Shown here: in pieces, positions 33,970 through 41,758 of the stretch
Numbering within the stretch: position 1 is the stretch's first letter
Layout: each line of letters opens with the position of its first letter
Assembly (NCBI GenBank): GCA_038233335.1
Contig: JBBSME010000001.1
Coordinates: 1-64,000, forward strand
Direction: 5' to 3'
DNA from: Iamia sp038233335
GTDB lineage: Bacteria > Actinomycetota > Acidimicrobiia > Acidimicrobiales > Iamiaceae
DNA length: 64,000 bases
Program-made: the position numbers and the translations under genes
Notes under the pieces: model-generated
The model's database searches: none
The model's input: the letters and a program-made list of their open reading frames with translations, nothing else
Told to the model about the DNA's origin: nothing

Positions 33970-33977
33970 CGGCGGCC

Positions 33978-35069
33978 ATGTCGCACGAGCCGCGGACCCG
34001 TCTGGTGGTGCTCTTCGGCGGCGTGTCGGCCGAGCGGGACGTGTCCTGCGTGTCGGCCGCCCACGTCCTGGCCGCCATCGACCGGGACCGCTTCGACGTC
34101 GTCCCCGTCGGCATCGACCCCGACGGCCGCTGGCTGCTCGCCGATGAGGCCAAGGCCCTCCTCGACAGCGGCCGGGTCAGTGAGATCGGGGGCACCGTGA
34201 AGGTGGCCGGCACCGAGCTGGAGCCCCTCCCGGCCGTGGCGCCGGCCCAGCCCGGCCAACAGGTCGTCGTGCTCCCCCTGATCCACGGCCCGTTGGGCGA
34301 GGACGGCACCGTGCAGGGGATGCTGGAGCTGGCCGGGGTGCCCTACGTCGGCTCGGGCGTGCTCGGCTCCGCAGCCTGCATGGACAAGGTCGCGGCCAAG
34401 GCCCGGGCCGCGGCGGCTGGCCTCCCCCAGGTGCGACACCTGGCCGCCCGCGACGTCCACGTCGACGCCGACTTCTTCCGGGCCGCGGTCGCCACCCTCG
34501 GCCTCCCCCTGTTCGTGAAGCCGGCCAACATGGGCTCCTCGGTCGGCGTGACCCGGGTCGACGACCCCGACCAGCTCCCGGCTGCGGTGGCCGACGCCCT
34601 CCGCTTCGACGAGTGGGTGGTCGTGGAGGCCGGGGTGGTCGCTCGCGAGATCGAGGTGGGCGTCCTGGGCAACACCGAGCTCCGGGTGTCGGTCCCCGGC
34701 GAGATCGTCCCGACCCACGACTTCTACGACTACGAGGACAAGTACGTCGACGGCGCGGCCCGGATGGTGACCCCCGCTGAGCTGCCCGAGGGCGTGGCCG
34801 AGGCGGCCCAGGCCCTGGCCGTCGACGCCTTCCGGGCCCTGCGCTGCGACGGCTACGCCCGGGTCGACCTGTTCTACGAGGAGGGCGGACGGGGCCTCCT
34901 GCTCAACGAGGTCAACACCATCCCCGGCTTCACCCCGCACTCCATGTTCCCCTCGCTGTGGGCGGCCTCGGGTCTGGAGTACCGCGACCTCATCACCGAG
35001 ATGGTCCGACTCGGGGTCGAGCGCCAGGCCCACCGGGCCGGCTTCGGGCGGCCGCAGCCCTATGCCTGA
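33978..35069 (+). CDS. ddl: D-alanine--D-alanine ligase
   Basis: 363 residues, ATP-grasp ligase. The N-terminus VLFGGVSAERDVS is the conserved substrate loop, LPLIHGPLGEDGTVQGMLELAGVPYVGSG-type residues follow, FVKPANMGSSVGVTRV supplies ATP-grasp Lys and loop, and VDLFYEE plus LLNEVNTIPGFT carries the Mg ligands. It makes D-Ala-D-Ala for MurF. The EVE-domain gene overlaps its 3' end by 8 bp. Confidence 0.95.
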   Translation: MSHEPRTRLVVLFGGVSAERDVSCVSAAHVLAAIDRDRFDVVPVGIDPDGRWLLADEAKALLDSGRVSEIGGTVKVAGTELEPLPAVAPAQPGQQVVVLPLIHGPLGEDGTVQGMLELAGVPYVGSGVLGSAACMDKVAAKARAAAAGLPQVRHLAARDVHVDADFFRAAVATLGLPLFVKPANMGSSVGVTRVDDPDQLPAAVADALRFDEWVVVEAGVVAREIEVGVLGNTELRVSVPGEIVPTHDFYDYEDKYVDGAARMVTPAELPEGVAEAAQALAVDAFRALRCDGYARVDLFYEEGGRGLLLNEVNTIPGFTPHSMFPSLWAASGLEYRDLITEMVRLGVERQAHRAGFGRPQPYA

Positions 35070-35490
35070 GGTTCGCTGCTGGATCAACACGGTCAGCCTG
35101 GACCACGTGGAGGCCGGGGTGGACGACGGCTTCACCCAGGCCGACCACGGCAAGCGGACCCGCCTGCGCCGCCTCTCCCGGAGCGATCGCATCGCGTTCT
35201 ACTCCCCGTGGACGGCCATGCGGTCAGGCCGACCGCTGCAGCAGCTCACCGCGCTCGGCACCATCGCCGCCGACAAGCCCCAGCTGGTCGAGCTCGACGG
35301 AGGCCGCGACGTCTGGCGGCTGGCCGTCGACTTCGACGACTCGATCACCCCGGTGGACATCCACCCCCTGCTCCCCCGCCTCTCCTTCATCAAAGATGTC
35401 GACCACTGGGGCCTGCCCTTCCGCCAGGGTCTGTTCCAGGTACCGGCGGCGGACATGGACCGCATCGCGAAGGCCCTGCGGTCGTCCTAG
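35062..35490 (+). CDS. EVE/PUA-like domain protein
   Basis: 142 residues. RCWINTVSLDHVEAGVDDGFTQ, then IAFYSPWTAMRSGRPLQQLTALG and DVWRLAVDF, with SFIKDVDHWGLPFRQGLFQVP near the end, fit the EVE domain, a PUA-like fold that can bind modified nucleotides in DNA or RNA. The start overlaps ddl by 8 bp, so it is translationally coupled. No modification system is adjacent; the role is unknown. Confidence 0.78.
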   Translation: MPEVRCWINTVSLDHVEAGVDDGFTQADHGKRTRLRRLSRSDRIAFYSPWTAMRSGRPLQQLTALGTIAADKPQLVELDGGRDVWRLAVDFDDSITPVDIHPLLPRLSFIKDVDHWGLPFRQGLFQVPAADMDRIAKALRSS

Positions 35491-35520
35491 GCTCACCCCG
35501 CCAACGACGAGGGAGCTGCC

Positions 35521-36243
35521 ATGTCTGGGGACGCTGGGATCGAGAGCGAGGGCATCAACCACCTGGCCCTGGTGTGTCGGGACATGGCCCGCACCGTCGC
35601 CTTCTACGAGGGCGTCCTGGGCATGCCCCTGGTGAAGACGGTCGAGCTGCCCGTCGGCCTGGGCCAGCACTTCTTCTTCGACTGCGGCGGGGGCGACATG
35701 CTGGCCTTCTTCTGGTTCCCCGAGGCCGCCGACCCGGTCGCCGGCATCACCGGCCCCCGGGCTCGGCCCGACACGGGCGAGATGGTCAGCGCGGTGGGGT
35801 CCATGAACCACGTGGCCTTCAAGGTGTCGCCCGAGCGTCTGGAGGAGTCCCGGGACCGGTTGGTGGCGGCCGGCGTGGAGTGCAGCGAGGTGCTCAACCA
35901 CGACGACAGCGAGTGGGGCGTCTCCCCCGTCGAGCACCCGGGGGTGTTCGTGCGGTCGGTCTACTTCTCCGACCCTGACGGCATCCTGCTGGAGCTGGCT
36001 GCGTGGACCCGCACCTTCGGTCCCGACGACGTGGCCCACACCCCGGCCACCGCCGCCGATGCCACTCCCGGGCGCGACGCCGAGCCGGCGGCTGGAGGTC
36101 GAGCCGCCAGGCGAGATCGGGGCCCGAGCGACCCGCCGCCGACGAAGGAGGCGGCAAGAGCGGACCAGCACGGTTCGCTTGCCTCCGAGGCGCCAGCCGA
36201 GGAGATTCCCGAAGCAATGACAGCCACTCCACCAGGGTCCTGA
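35521..36243 (+). CDS. VOC/glyoxalase-family dioxygenase-like protein with a repeat-derived C-terminal tail
   Basis: 240 residues. The first 170 form a VOC domain: INHLALVCRDMARTVAFYEGVLGMPLV with the metal His, a second MNHVAFKVS strand, and a Glu in GILLELAAW. The last 45 or so residues (from about 195, Arg/Ala/Pro-rich) are encoded by one copy of the 105-bp interspersed repeat at 36101-36204, so the original C-terminus was probably shorter. Likely a ring-cleavage, epoxide or glyoxalase-type enzyme. Confidence 0.82.
   Translation: MSGDAGIESEGINHLALVCRDMARTVAFYEGVLGMPLVKTVELPVGLGQHFFFDCGGGDMLAFFWFPEAADPVAGITGPRARPDTGEMVSAVGSMNHVAFKVSPERLEESRDRLVAAGVECSEVLNHDDSEWGVSPVEHPGVFVRSVYFSDPDGILLELAAWTRTFGPDDVAHTPATAADATPGRDAEPAAGGRAARRDRGPSDPPPTKEAARADQHGSLASEAPAEEIPEAMTATPPGS
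36101..36204 (+). repeat. 105-bp interspersed repeat, copy 1
   Basis: Matches 37050-37154 with few substitutions and one length difference. Begins gagccgccaggcgag, has the central segment gacgaaggaggcggcaagag, and ends agccgaggag. It lies in frame inside the VOC gene and supplies its C-terminal codons. Flanking sequences of the two copies are unrelated. Confidence 0.85.
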
Positions 36244-36248
36244 GCCCG

Positions 36249-36896
36249 GTGCCCCGCCTGGATCCCGTCCCCCGCTCGGGCGACAACCCGCCCATCGTCA
36301 CCTTCATGTACGACCTGATCTTCGGCGAGGGTCGAGATCCGGTGGCCGACCCCGGCACCCACACCGAGACCAGCGGCGACTGGTGGACCACCTTCGCCGG
36401 CTCTCCCGCCGTGCTCCAGCACTGCGTCGACGGCTTTGCCCTCTACCAGTCCCCCGAGCGTCGGCTCGACCCCCACCTCCGAGAGCTGGGCCAGACCCGC
36501 GTCGGCTGGGCCCGGGGCAGCCAGTTCGTCTTCTCCCAGCACTGCAAGTCGTGCCGGGACGTGGGAGTTCCGGAGGAGAAGATCGCGGCCATCCCCCACT
36601 GGGGCGTGGCCGACTGCTTCGACGAGCTGGAGCGGGCGGTGCTGGCCTACACCGACGCCCTCGTCCTCGACGGCGGCCGGGTGGCCGACGGGGTGTTCGA
36701 GGTGCTGCGGCGCCACCTCGACGCCGAGCAGATCCTCGAGCTCACCTACATCACCGCCCTCTACGACATGCACGCGGTGATGAGCCGGGCCCTGCGCACC
36801 GAGCAGGACGACGTGCCCGAGCGCATCACCGAGACCGGCCCCAAGGACACCTCGGCCCTGGATGCCTTGCGCGACCACGGTCGCGGCTCGGAGTAG
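36249..36896 (+). CDS. Carboxymuconolactone decarboxylase (AhpD-like) family protein
   Basis: 215 residues. The family CxxC lies in FSQHCKSCRDVG near residue 100, and helices with IPHWGVADCFDELERAVLAYTDAL and LELTYITALYDMHAVM are typical. AhpD-like members are thiol peroxidases, true CMDs act in protocatechuate breakdown. The GTG start is 5 bp after the VOC stop, suggesting co-transcription. Position next to a VOC gene fits an aromatic or detoxification role, which is inference. Confidence 0.8.
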   Translation: MPRLDPVPRSGDNPPIVTFMYDLIFGEGRDPVADPGTHTETSGDWWTTFAGSPAVLQHCVDGFALYQSPERRLDPHLRELGQTRVGWARGSQFVFSQHCKSCRDVGVPEEKIAAIPHWGVADCFDELERAVLAYTDALVLDGGRVADGVFEVLRRHLDAEQILELTYITALYDMHAVMSRALRTEQDDVPERITETGPKDTSALDALRDHGRGSE

Positions 36897-36977
36897 CGCC
36901 TACCCGCTGACACAGGCGCAGGGTACGCTCGGTGTCGACGCTTCCCCCGTCTCGCTCGCAGACCCGAGGGATGCACC

Positions 36978-37418
36978 GTGATCCTGACCCAGAAGCAGAG
37001 AAGCTCGATCTATGAGGGGCTCGCCCCCGTGATCGGCGATCAAGAGGGTGAGCCGCCAGGCGAGCCCGGGACCCGAGCGGCCCGCCGCTGACGAAGGAGG
37101 CGGCAAGAGCGGACCAGCACAGCATCGTTGCCCTCCGAGGCGTCAGCCGAGGAGAACGCGCAGGACCTGACCCATCCGATCAGACATGAGGAGGCCGAGG
37201 CCGTGCTCTCCCAGTTCCCCAGCACCGCCGGTGAGGAGCCCGTCACCCGCGACGCGCTCCGGGCCGAGATGGCCGAGTTCCGGGCGGAGCTCCACATCGA
37301 GCTCGGGCGGATGCACGACCAGATGCGGCAGATGGCGATGTGGATGGTGGGCGCCACCATCGCCGGGCTCATCGGCGGAATGGGTGTGGCCGCCGGCATC
37401 GGCTCCGCCCTCGGCTAG
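36978..37418 (+). pseudogene. Gene for a coiled-coil/TM protein, split by the 105-bp repeat
   Basis: The frame starts at GTG 36978 and encodes ILTQKQRSSIYEGLAPVIG, then enters the repeat (from 37050) and stops at TGA 37089. In the same frame, 37188-37418 encodes EAEAVLSQFPSTAGEEPVT, a coiled-coil stretch with RAEMAEFRAELHIELGRM, and a C-terminal membrane helix (MWMVGATIAGLIGGM). Joining the two halves gives one protein of about 100 residues, so about 144 bp containing the repeat appear inserted. A shorter protein could still start at TTG 37128 within the repeat. Confidence 0.65.
37050..37154 (+). repeat. 105-bp interspersed repeat, copy 2
   Basis: Second copy of 36101-36204, located inside the coding sequence at 36978-37418. 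It carries a TGA (37089-37091) in the host frame, unlike copy 1, which stays open. Confidence 0.85.
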
Positions 37419-37425
37419 CCCACGG

Positions 37426-38001
37426 TCAGCCCTCGAGGACGGCCAGCAGGTCGCTTCGGCGGCGGCGCAGCCAGGCCCGATCCGGCTCCACGCCCATCTC
37501 GGTGAGCAGCTGGGCCTCCACCGCGGTGGCGATCACCCGGGCCCCCGCTTCGACCAGGCGTCGTCGCGACCGCTCCCGGGCCGCCGGGTCGGCGCCGGGG
37601 CCGGCCAGCGCGGCGGCGGCACCGTCGAGGCGCGGCCCGATGGTCTCAGCCAGGGGCCCGGTGGCGGCCGATCCCAGGCGGCTGACCTCCCTGAGCAGCA
37701 CCAGCAGGTCCGGGCGGCGAGCACCGAGGCGCAGCACCTCGTCGACCACGGCGCCGGTGGCGGAGCGGCCGGGGCGGCGGGCCGCGACAGCGCGGTCCAG
37801 GGCCTCCCCCAGCTCCCCCACCGCTTCCTCCACGACCCCGGTGACCAGGGCATCCTTGGAACCGAACCAGTAGAGGATGGTCTGCTTGCGGACCCCGACG
37901 GCCTCGGCCACGTCGTCCAGCGATGTCGCCTCCACCCCCCGGCGGGCGAAGCCAGCCAGGGCGGCGGCGAGGATGCGCTCGCGGGTGTCGGACCGAGCCA
38001 C
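37426..38001 (-). CDS. TetR-family regulator of the downstream lipid cluster
   Basis: 191 residues. N-terminal helix-turn-helix with TRERILAAALAGFARRGVEATSLDDVAEAVGVRKQTILYW-type sequence, shown by ATSLDDVAEA and KQTILYWFGSKD, then a helical ligand domain. It is divergent from the fatty-acyl reductase cluster with a 16-bp palindrome between them. It likely represses both; the inducer may be an acyl-CoA. GTG start. Confidence 0.85.
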   Translation of the reverse strand: MARSDTRERILAAALAGFARRGVEATSLDDVAEAVGVRKQTILYWFGSKDALVTGVVEEAVGELGEALDRAVAARRPGRSATGAVVDEVLRLGARRPDLLVLLREVSRLGSAATGPLAETIGPRLDGAAAALAGPGADPAARERSRRRLVEAGARVIATAVEAQLLTEMGVEPDRAWLRRRRSDLLAVLEG

Positions 38002-38011
38002 GGGACGTTTG

Positions 38012-38027
38012 TCTACCAGGTGGTAGA
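38012..38027. promoter_or_regulatory. TetR operator TCTACCA-GG-TGGTAGA
   Basis: A 16-bp inverted repeat with 7-bp arms in the 49-bp gap between tetR and the reductase gene. It overlaps the expected -35 position of the plus-strand promoter and includes the TAGACA hexamer usable by tetR itself. Confidence 0.75.
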
Positions 38028-38036
38028 GAGATGCGC

Positions 38037-38042
38037 TACGGT
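38037..38042 (+). promoter_or_regulatory. -10 element TACGGT of the lipid cluster
   Basis: TACGGT ends 8 nt before ATG 38051. Confidence 0.5.
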
Positions 38043-38050
38043 CCCCGCCG

Positions 38051-40486
38051 ATGGCCGCTGATCACGCCGCGCCCCCCACCTCGCCGGTGGCCGAGGCCCT
38101 CGACGGCCGCCGCCTGTTCGTCACCGGCACCACCGGGTTCCTGGGCACCGCCCTGGTCGAACGGCTGCTGCGGGGCGCCCCGGGCTGCGAGCTGGTCCTG
38201 CTCGTCCGGCCCGGCCGCAAGCGCACCGTCGAGCAGCGGGCCCAGCGGGAGATCTTCCGCAACGACTGCTTCGACCGCCTCCGCGACGAGCTGGGGGGCA
38301 AGGAGGCCTTCGACGAGCTGGTGGCCCGCCGGGTCAGCGTCGTGGCCGGCGACGTCGGCACCGACGGCCTCGGGCTCGACGGCGCCGGCCGGGAGGCTCT
38401 GGTCGCCTGCGACACCGTCATCCACTCGGCGGCCTCCGTGTCGTTCGACTCGCCCCTCGACCTGGCCGTCGAGGTCAACCTCCTCGGGCCCAGCCGCATC
38501 GCCCTCACCCTCGCCGACCTGGGCGTCACCCCCCACCTGGTCGCGGTGTCCACCTGCTACGTGGCCGGCAACCGCCGCGGCGCGGCTCCCGAGATCCGGG
38601 TCGACGACAGCCCCTTCTGGATCGACATCGACCACCGGCGCGAGGTGGAGGCGGCCCGCCGGGTCCGGGCCGACGCCGAGGCCGCCAGCCGCAGCCCCGA
38701 GAACCTGGAGCGGTTCCGCGCTGAGGCGATCGACGAGCTCGGTGCCGCCGGCACCCCCCTGCTGGCCGAGAAGACCGAGTCCCGCCGCACCGCCTGGGTG
38801 AAGGAGCAGCTGGTCGACGCGGGCCGGGCCCGGGCCGCCTCGCTGGGCTGGCCCGACGCCTACGCCATGACCAAGGCGCTGGGCGAGAAGGCCCTGGGCG
38901 AGAACCGGGGCCAGGTCCCGGTGTCGATCGTCCGCCCCGCCATCATCGAGTCGGCCTGGTCCGAGCCGGTGCCGGGCTGGATCCGCGGCTTCCGCATGGC
39001 CGAGCCGGTCATCATCTCCTACGCCCGGGGCCTGCTGAGCCAGTTCCCCGGCGTGCCCGAGGGCACCGTCGACGTGATCCCCGTCGACCTGGTGGTGGGT
39101 GCCATCTGTGCGGTCGCGGCCCGGGGGCCGGCCCACGAGGACGGCAGCCCGGACGTCACCCAGGTCGCCTCGGGCTCGTCCAACCCCCTCGAGTTCCAGC
39201 GCATGGTCGACCTGATCAGCGCCTGGTTCACCGAGCGCCCCCTCTACGACCGCGACGGGCAGCCCATCAGCGTCCCGGAGTTCAAGTTCCCGGGTCGGGG
39301 CCAGGTGGAGGGCGAGCTGCGGCGGGCCAAGCGCCTGCTCACCACGGCCGACAAGGTGCTCTCGGCCCTGCCCCTTCGGGGCAAGCAGGCCACCTGGGCC
39401 ACCGACCTCGAGGAGCAGCGGGAGCTGGTCGACCGGGCCGAGGCCTACGTCACCCTCTACGGCGCCTACACGGAGTGCGAGGCCATCTACGGGGTCGACA
39501 ACCTGCTGGCCCTCCACGCCGACCTGTCCTCCGACGACCAGCGTGACTTCGGCTGCGACCCCCGCATCGTCGACTGGGAGCACTACGTCCGCGAGATCCA
39601 CCTGCCGTCGGTGGTCAAGCACGCCCGGGTCCGCACCGACGGCAAGAGCGGCGGCAGCGAGGCCCGCAGCACCCGTCTGCGCCGCCAGGTGCTCTCCGAC
39701 ACCCGGCAGATGGCGGCGTTCGACCTGGAGAACACCCTGATCGCGTCGAACGTGGTGACGTCGTTCGCGTGGCTGGCCAGCCGTCGCCTCGAACCGGCCG
39801 ACCGACGGACGCTCACCGCCCGCCTGTTGGCCGAGGCCCCGTCCCTCCTCCGCCTCGACGCCCGCGACCGCAGCGACTTCCTCCGGCACTTCTACCGCCG
39901 CTACGAGGGGGCCCCGGTCGACGAGCTGTTCGCCGACTCGGGCGAGATGCTCTCCGAGCTGATCCTGATCAAGTCCTTCCCGGCCGGACTGCGCCGGGTG
40001 CGCGAGCACCGCGCTCTCGGCCACCGCACCGTGCTCATCACCGGCGCCCTCGACTTCGTCGTCGAGCCCCTCCGGCCGCTGTTCGACGACATCGTCTGCA
40101 CCCACATGACCGTCGCCCCCGACGGCACCTACACCGGCCAGATGACCGAGGTCCCCCCCACCGGCGAGAGCCGGGCCCAGGCCCTCTACGACTACGCCGA
40201 CGCCCACGACATCGACGTGGACGAGGCCGTGGCCTACGCCGACTCCACCAGCGACCTTCCGCTCCTCGAGGCCGTCGGGTTCCCGGTCGCGGTGAACCCC
40301 GAGGCCCGCCTGGCGTCGCTGGCCCGCAAGCGCGGCTGGCTGGTGGAGACCTGGGACAAGGCGCCGGGCTACGCCCCACCCCGCCTGCCGCTGTCCCGCC
40401 CCCCGGGCCCGCGCCGCGAGCGCCTCCGGGTCCCCGGCTACCAGCGCCCCAAGAAGCCCCACCGCCGTCGACGGGTCGGCCCGTGA
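38051..40486 (+). CDS. Fatty-acyl-CoA reductase (SDR) fused to a HAD-IB hydrolase domain
   Basis: 811 residues. About 1-400 is an extended-SDR acyl-CoA reductase of the FAR/male-sterility type: VTGTTGFLGTALVERLL NAD(P)-binding loop, VIHSAASVSF, and YAMTKALGEK with catalytic Tyr and Lys. A linker of about 120 residues leads to a HAD-IB domain (from about 550) with KSFPAG and SDLPLLEAVG motifs. The nucleophile motif is FDLENTL, with Glu replacing the second Asp of DxD. It would reduce acyl-CoA to aldehyde or alcohol. It starts the TetR-regulated cluster and overlaps the dehydrogenase gene by GTGA. Confidence 0.85.
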   Translation: MAADHAAPPTSPVAEALDGRRLFVTGTTGFLGTALVERLLRGAPGCELVLLVRPGRKRTVEQRAQREIFRNDCFDRLRDELGGKEAFDELVARRVSVVAGDVGTDGLGLDGAGREALVACDTVIHSAASVSFDSPLDLAVEVNLLGPSRIALTLADLGVTPHLVAVSTCYVAGNRRGAAPEIRVDDSPFWIDIDHRREVEAARRVRADAEAASRSPENLERFRAEAIDELGAAGTPLLAEKTESRRTAWVKEQLVDAGRARAASLGWPDAYAMTKALGEKALGENRGQVPVSIVRPAIIESAWSEPVPGWIRGFRMAEPVIISYARGLLSQFPGVPEGTVDVIPVDLVVGAICAVAARGPAHEDGSPDVTQVASGSSNPLEFQRMVDLISAWFTERPLYDRDGQPISVPEFKFPGRGQVEGELRRAKRLLTTADKVLSALPLRGKQATWATDLEEQRELVDRAEAYVTLYGAYTECEAIYGVDNLLALHADLSSDDQRDFGCDPRIVDWEHYVREIHLPSVVKHARVRTDGKSGGSEARSTRLRRQVLSDTRQMAAFDLENTLIASNVVTSFAWLASRRLEPADRRTLTARLLAEAPSLLRLDARDRSDFLRHFYRRYEGAPVDELFADSGEMLSELILIKSFPAGLRRVREHRALGHRTVLITGALDFVVEPLRPLFDDIVCTHMTVAPDGTYTGQMTEVPPTGESRAQALYDYADAHDIDVDEAVAYADSTSDLPLLEAVGFPVAVNPEARLASLARKRGWLVETWDKAPGYAPPRLPLSRPPGPRRERLRVPGYQRPKKPHRRRRVGP

Positions 40487-41700
40487 GTCGGGCGCTGGTG
40501 TTGGCGCGGAAGCCGGGGAAGCTGGCCGCCGCCGCGGTGGCCGGTCGGCTCCAGCCCGGCCGGGGAGCCGCGGTCGGGCCTCTGTCGCTGGGCGACGTCG
40601 ACCCGCCCGAGCCGCCCACCGACCAGTGGGTCCGGCTCCGGCCCCGGCTGGCCGGGATCTGCGGCAGCGACCTGGCCACCATCGACGGTCGAGCCAGCCG
40701 CTACTTCGAGCCCATCACCAGCTTCCCGTTCACGCCCGGACACGAGGTGGTAGGCGAGACCGACGACGGGGCCCGGGTCGTGCTGGTCCCCGTGCTCCAC
40801 TGCGCCATCCGCGGCATAGACCCGCCCTGCCCGTCCTGCGCCGACGGGCGCACCCACCACTGCGAGCGCATCGCCTTCGGCCACCTCGACCCGGCCCTCC
40901 AGAGCGGGTTCTGCCGCCAGACCGGAGGGGGCTGGTCGACCGAGATGGTGGCCCACCCCGACCAGCTGGTCCCGGTTCCCGACGACGTGACCGACGAGGC
41001 CGCGGTCCTGGTCGAGCCCACCGCCTGCGCAGTGCACGCGGCCCGGACCGTCCGGGCTGGCGCCGCCGGCGAGACGGGCACGGTCGCCCTCATCGGGGCC
41101 GGCACCCTCGGGCTCACCACCCTCGCCGCCCTGTGCCACCTCGACGCCGAGGGCGGAGCCGACGGCGCCGCCGATCGGACGATCCTCGTCACGGCCAAGC
41201 ACCCCGAGCAGCGCCGCCTGGCCGAGTCGCTGGGCGCCACCCGCGCCGTGAGCCCGGGCGAGCTGGCCCGGGCCGTGCGCTCGCTCACCGCCTCCCTGGT
41301 GGTGGCCTCCGACGACGCCGCCGCCTCGGCCGCCCAGGGCCAGCTGACCGGCGGCGTGCCCACGGTCGTCGACTGCGTGGGGTCCGAGACGTCGCTGGCC
41401 CAGGCCCTGAGGGTGGTCGGGCCCGGGGGCGACGTGCTCGTGGTCGGCATGCCCGGCACCACGACCCTCGACCTCACCCCCCTCTGGCACCGGGAGACCT
41501 CGCTGCGGGGCTGCTACGCCTACACCCGCGACGACTTCGCCACCGCGTTCGACGTGGTGGCCGGAGCCGACCTGGCCCGCCTGCTCACGGCCACCTACCC
41601 CCTCGATCGCCACCGCGAGGCCATCGCCCACGCGGCCGCGGCCGGCCGCCGCGGCGCGGTGAAGGTCGCCTTCGACCTGCGCGACGAGAAGCGCCGATGA
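40483..41700 (+). CDS. Zinc-dependent alcohol dehydrogenase (MDR family)
   Basis: 405 residues. ICGSDLATIDG and PFTPGHEVVGE hold the catalytic zinc ligands (Cys, His-Glu), CPSCADGRTHHC supplies a structural zinc site, and TVALIGAGTLGLTTLA is the Rossmann loop. It probably oxidises or reduces a fatty or other alcohol produced in this cluster. The GTG overlaps the reductase stop. Confidence 0.87.
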   Translation: MSRALVLARKPGKLAAAAVAGRLQPGRGAAVGPLSLGDVDPPEPPTDQWVRLRPRLAGICGSDLATIDGRASRYFEPITSFPFTPGHEVVGETDDGARVVLVPVLHCAIRGIDPPCPSCADGRTHHCERIAFGHLDPALQSGFCRQTGGGWSTEMVAHPDQLVPVPDDVTDEAAVLVEPTACAVHAARTVRAGAAGETGTVALIGAGTLGLTTLAALCHLDAEGGADGAADRTILVTAKHPEQRRLAESLGATRAVSPGELARAVRSLTASLVVASDDAAASAAQGQLTGGVPTVVDCVGSETSLAQALRVVGPGGDVLVVGMPGTTTLDLTPLWHRETSLRGCYAYTRDDFATAFDVVAGADLARLLTATYPLDRHREAIAHAAAAGRRGAVKVAFDLRDEKRR

Positions 41701-41758
41701 CCACGCACCTCTCCCCCCACCCGACCTCTTCCCCCTCCCCCCACCCGGAGAGCTGCTG

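Noticed and set aside
38036..40462. Minus-strand open frame of about 800 codons
   Set aside because: Antisense to the acyl reductase-HAD gene; Gly/Val/Asp-rich composition typical of reverse frames in high-GC DNA.
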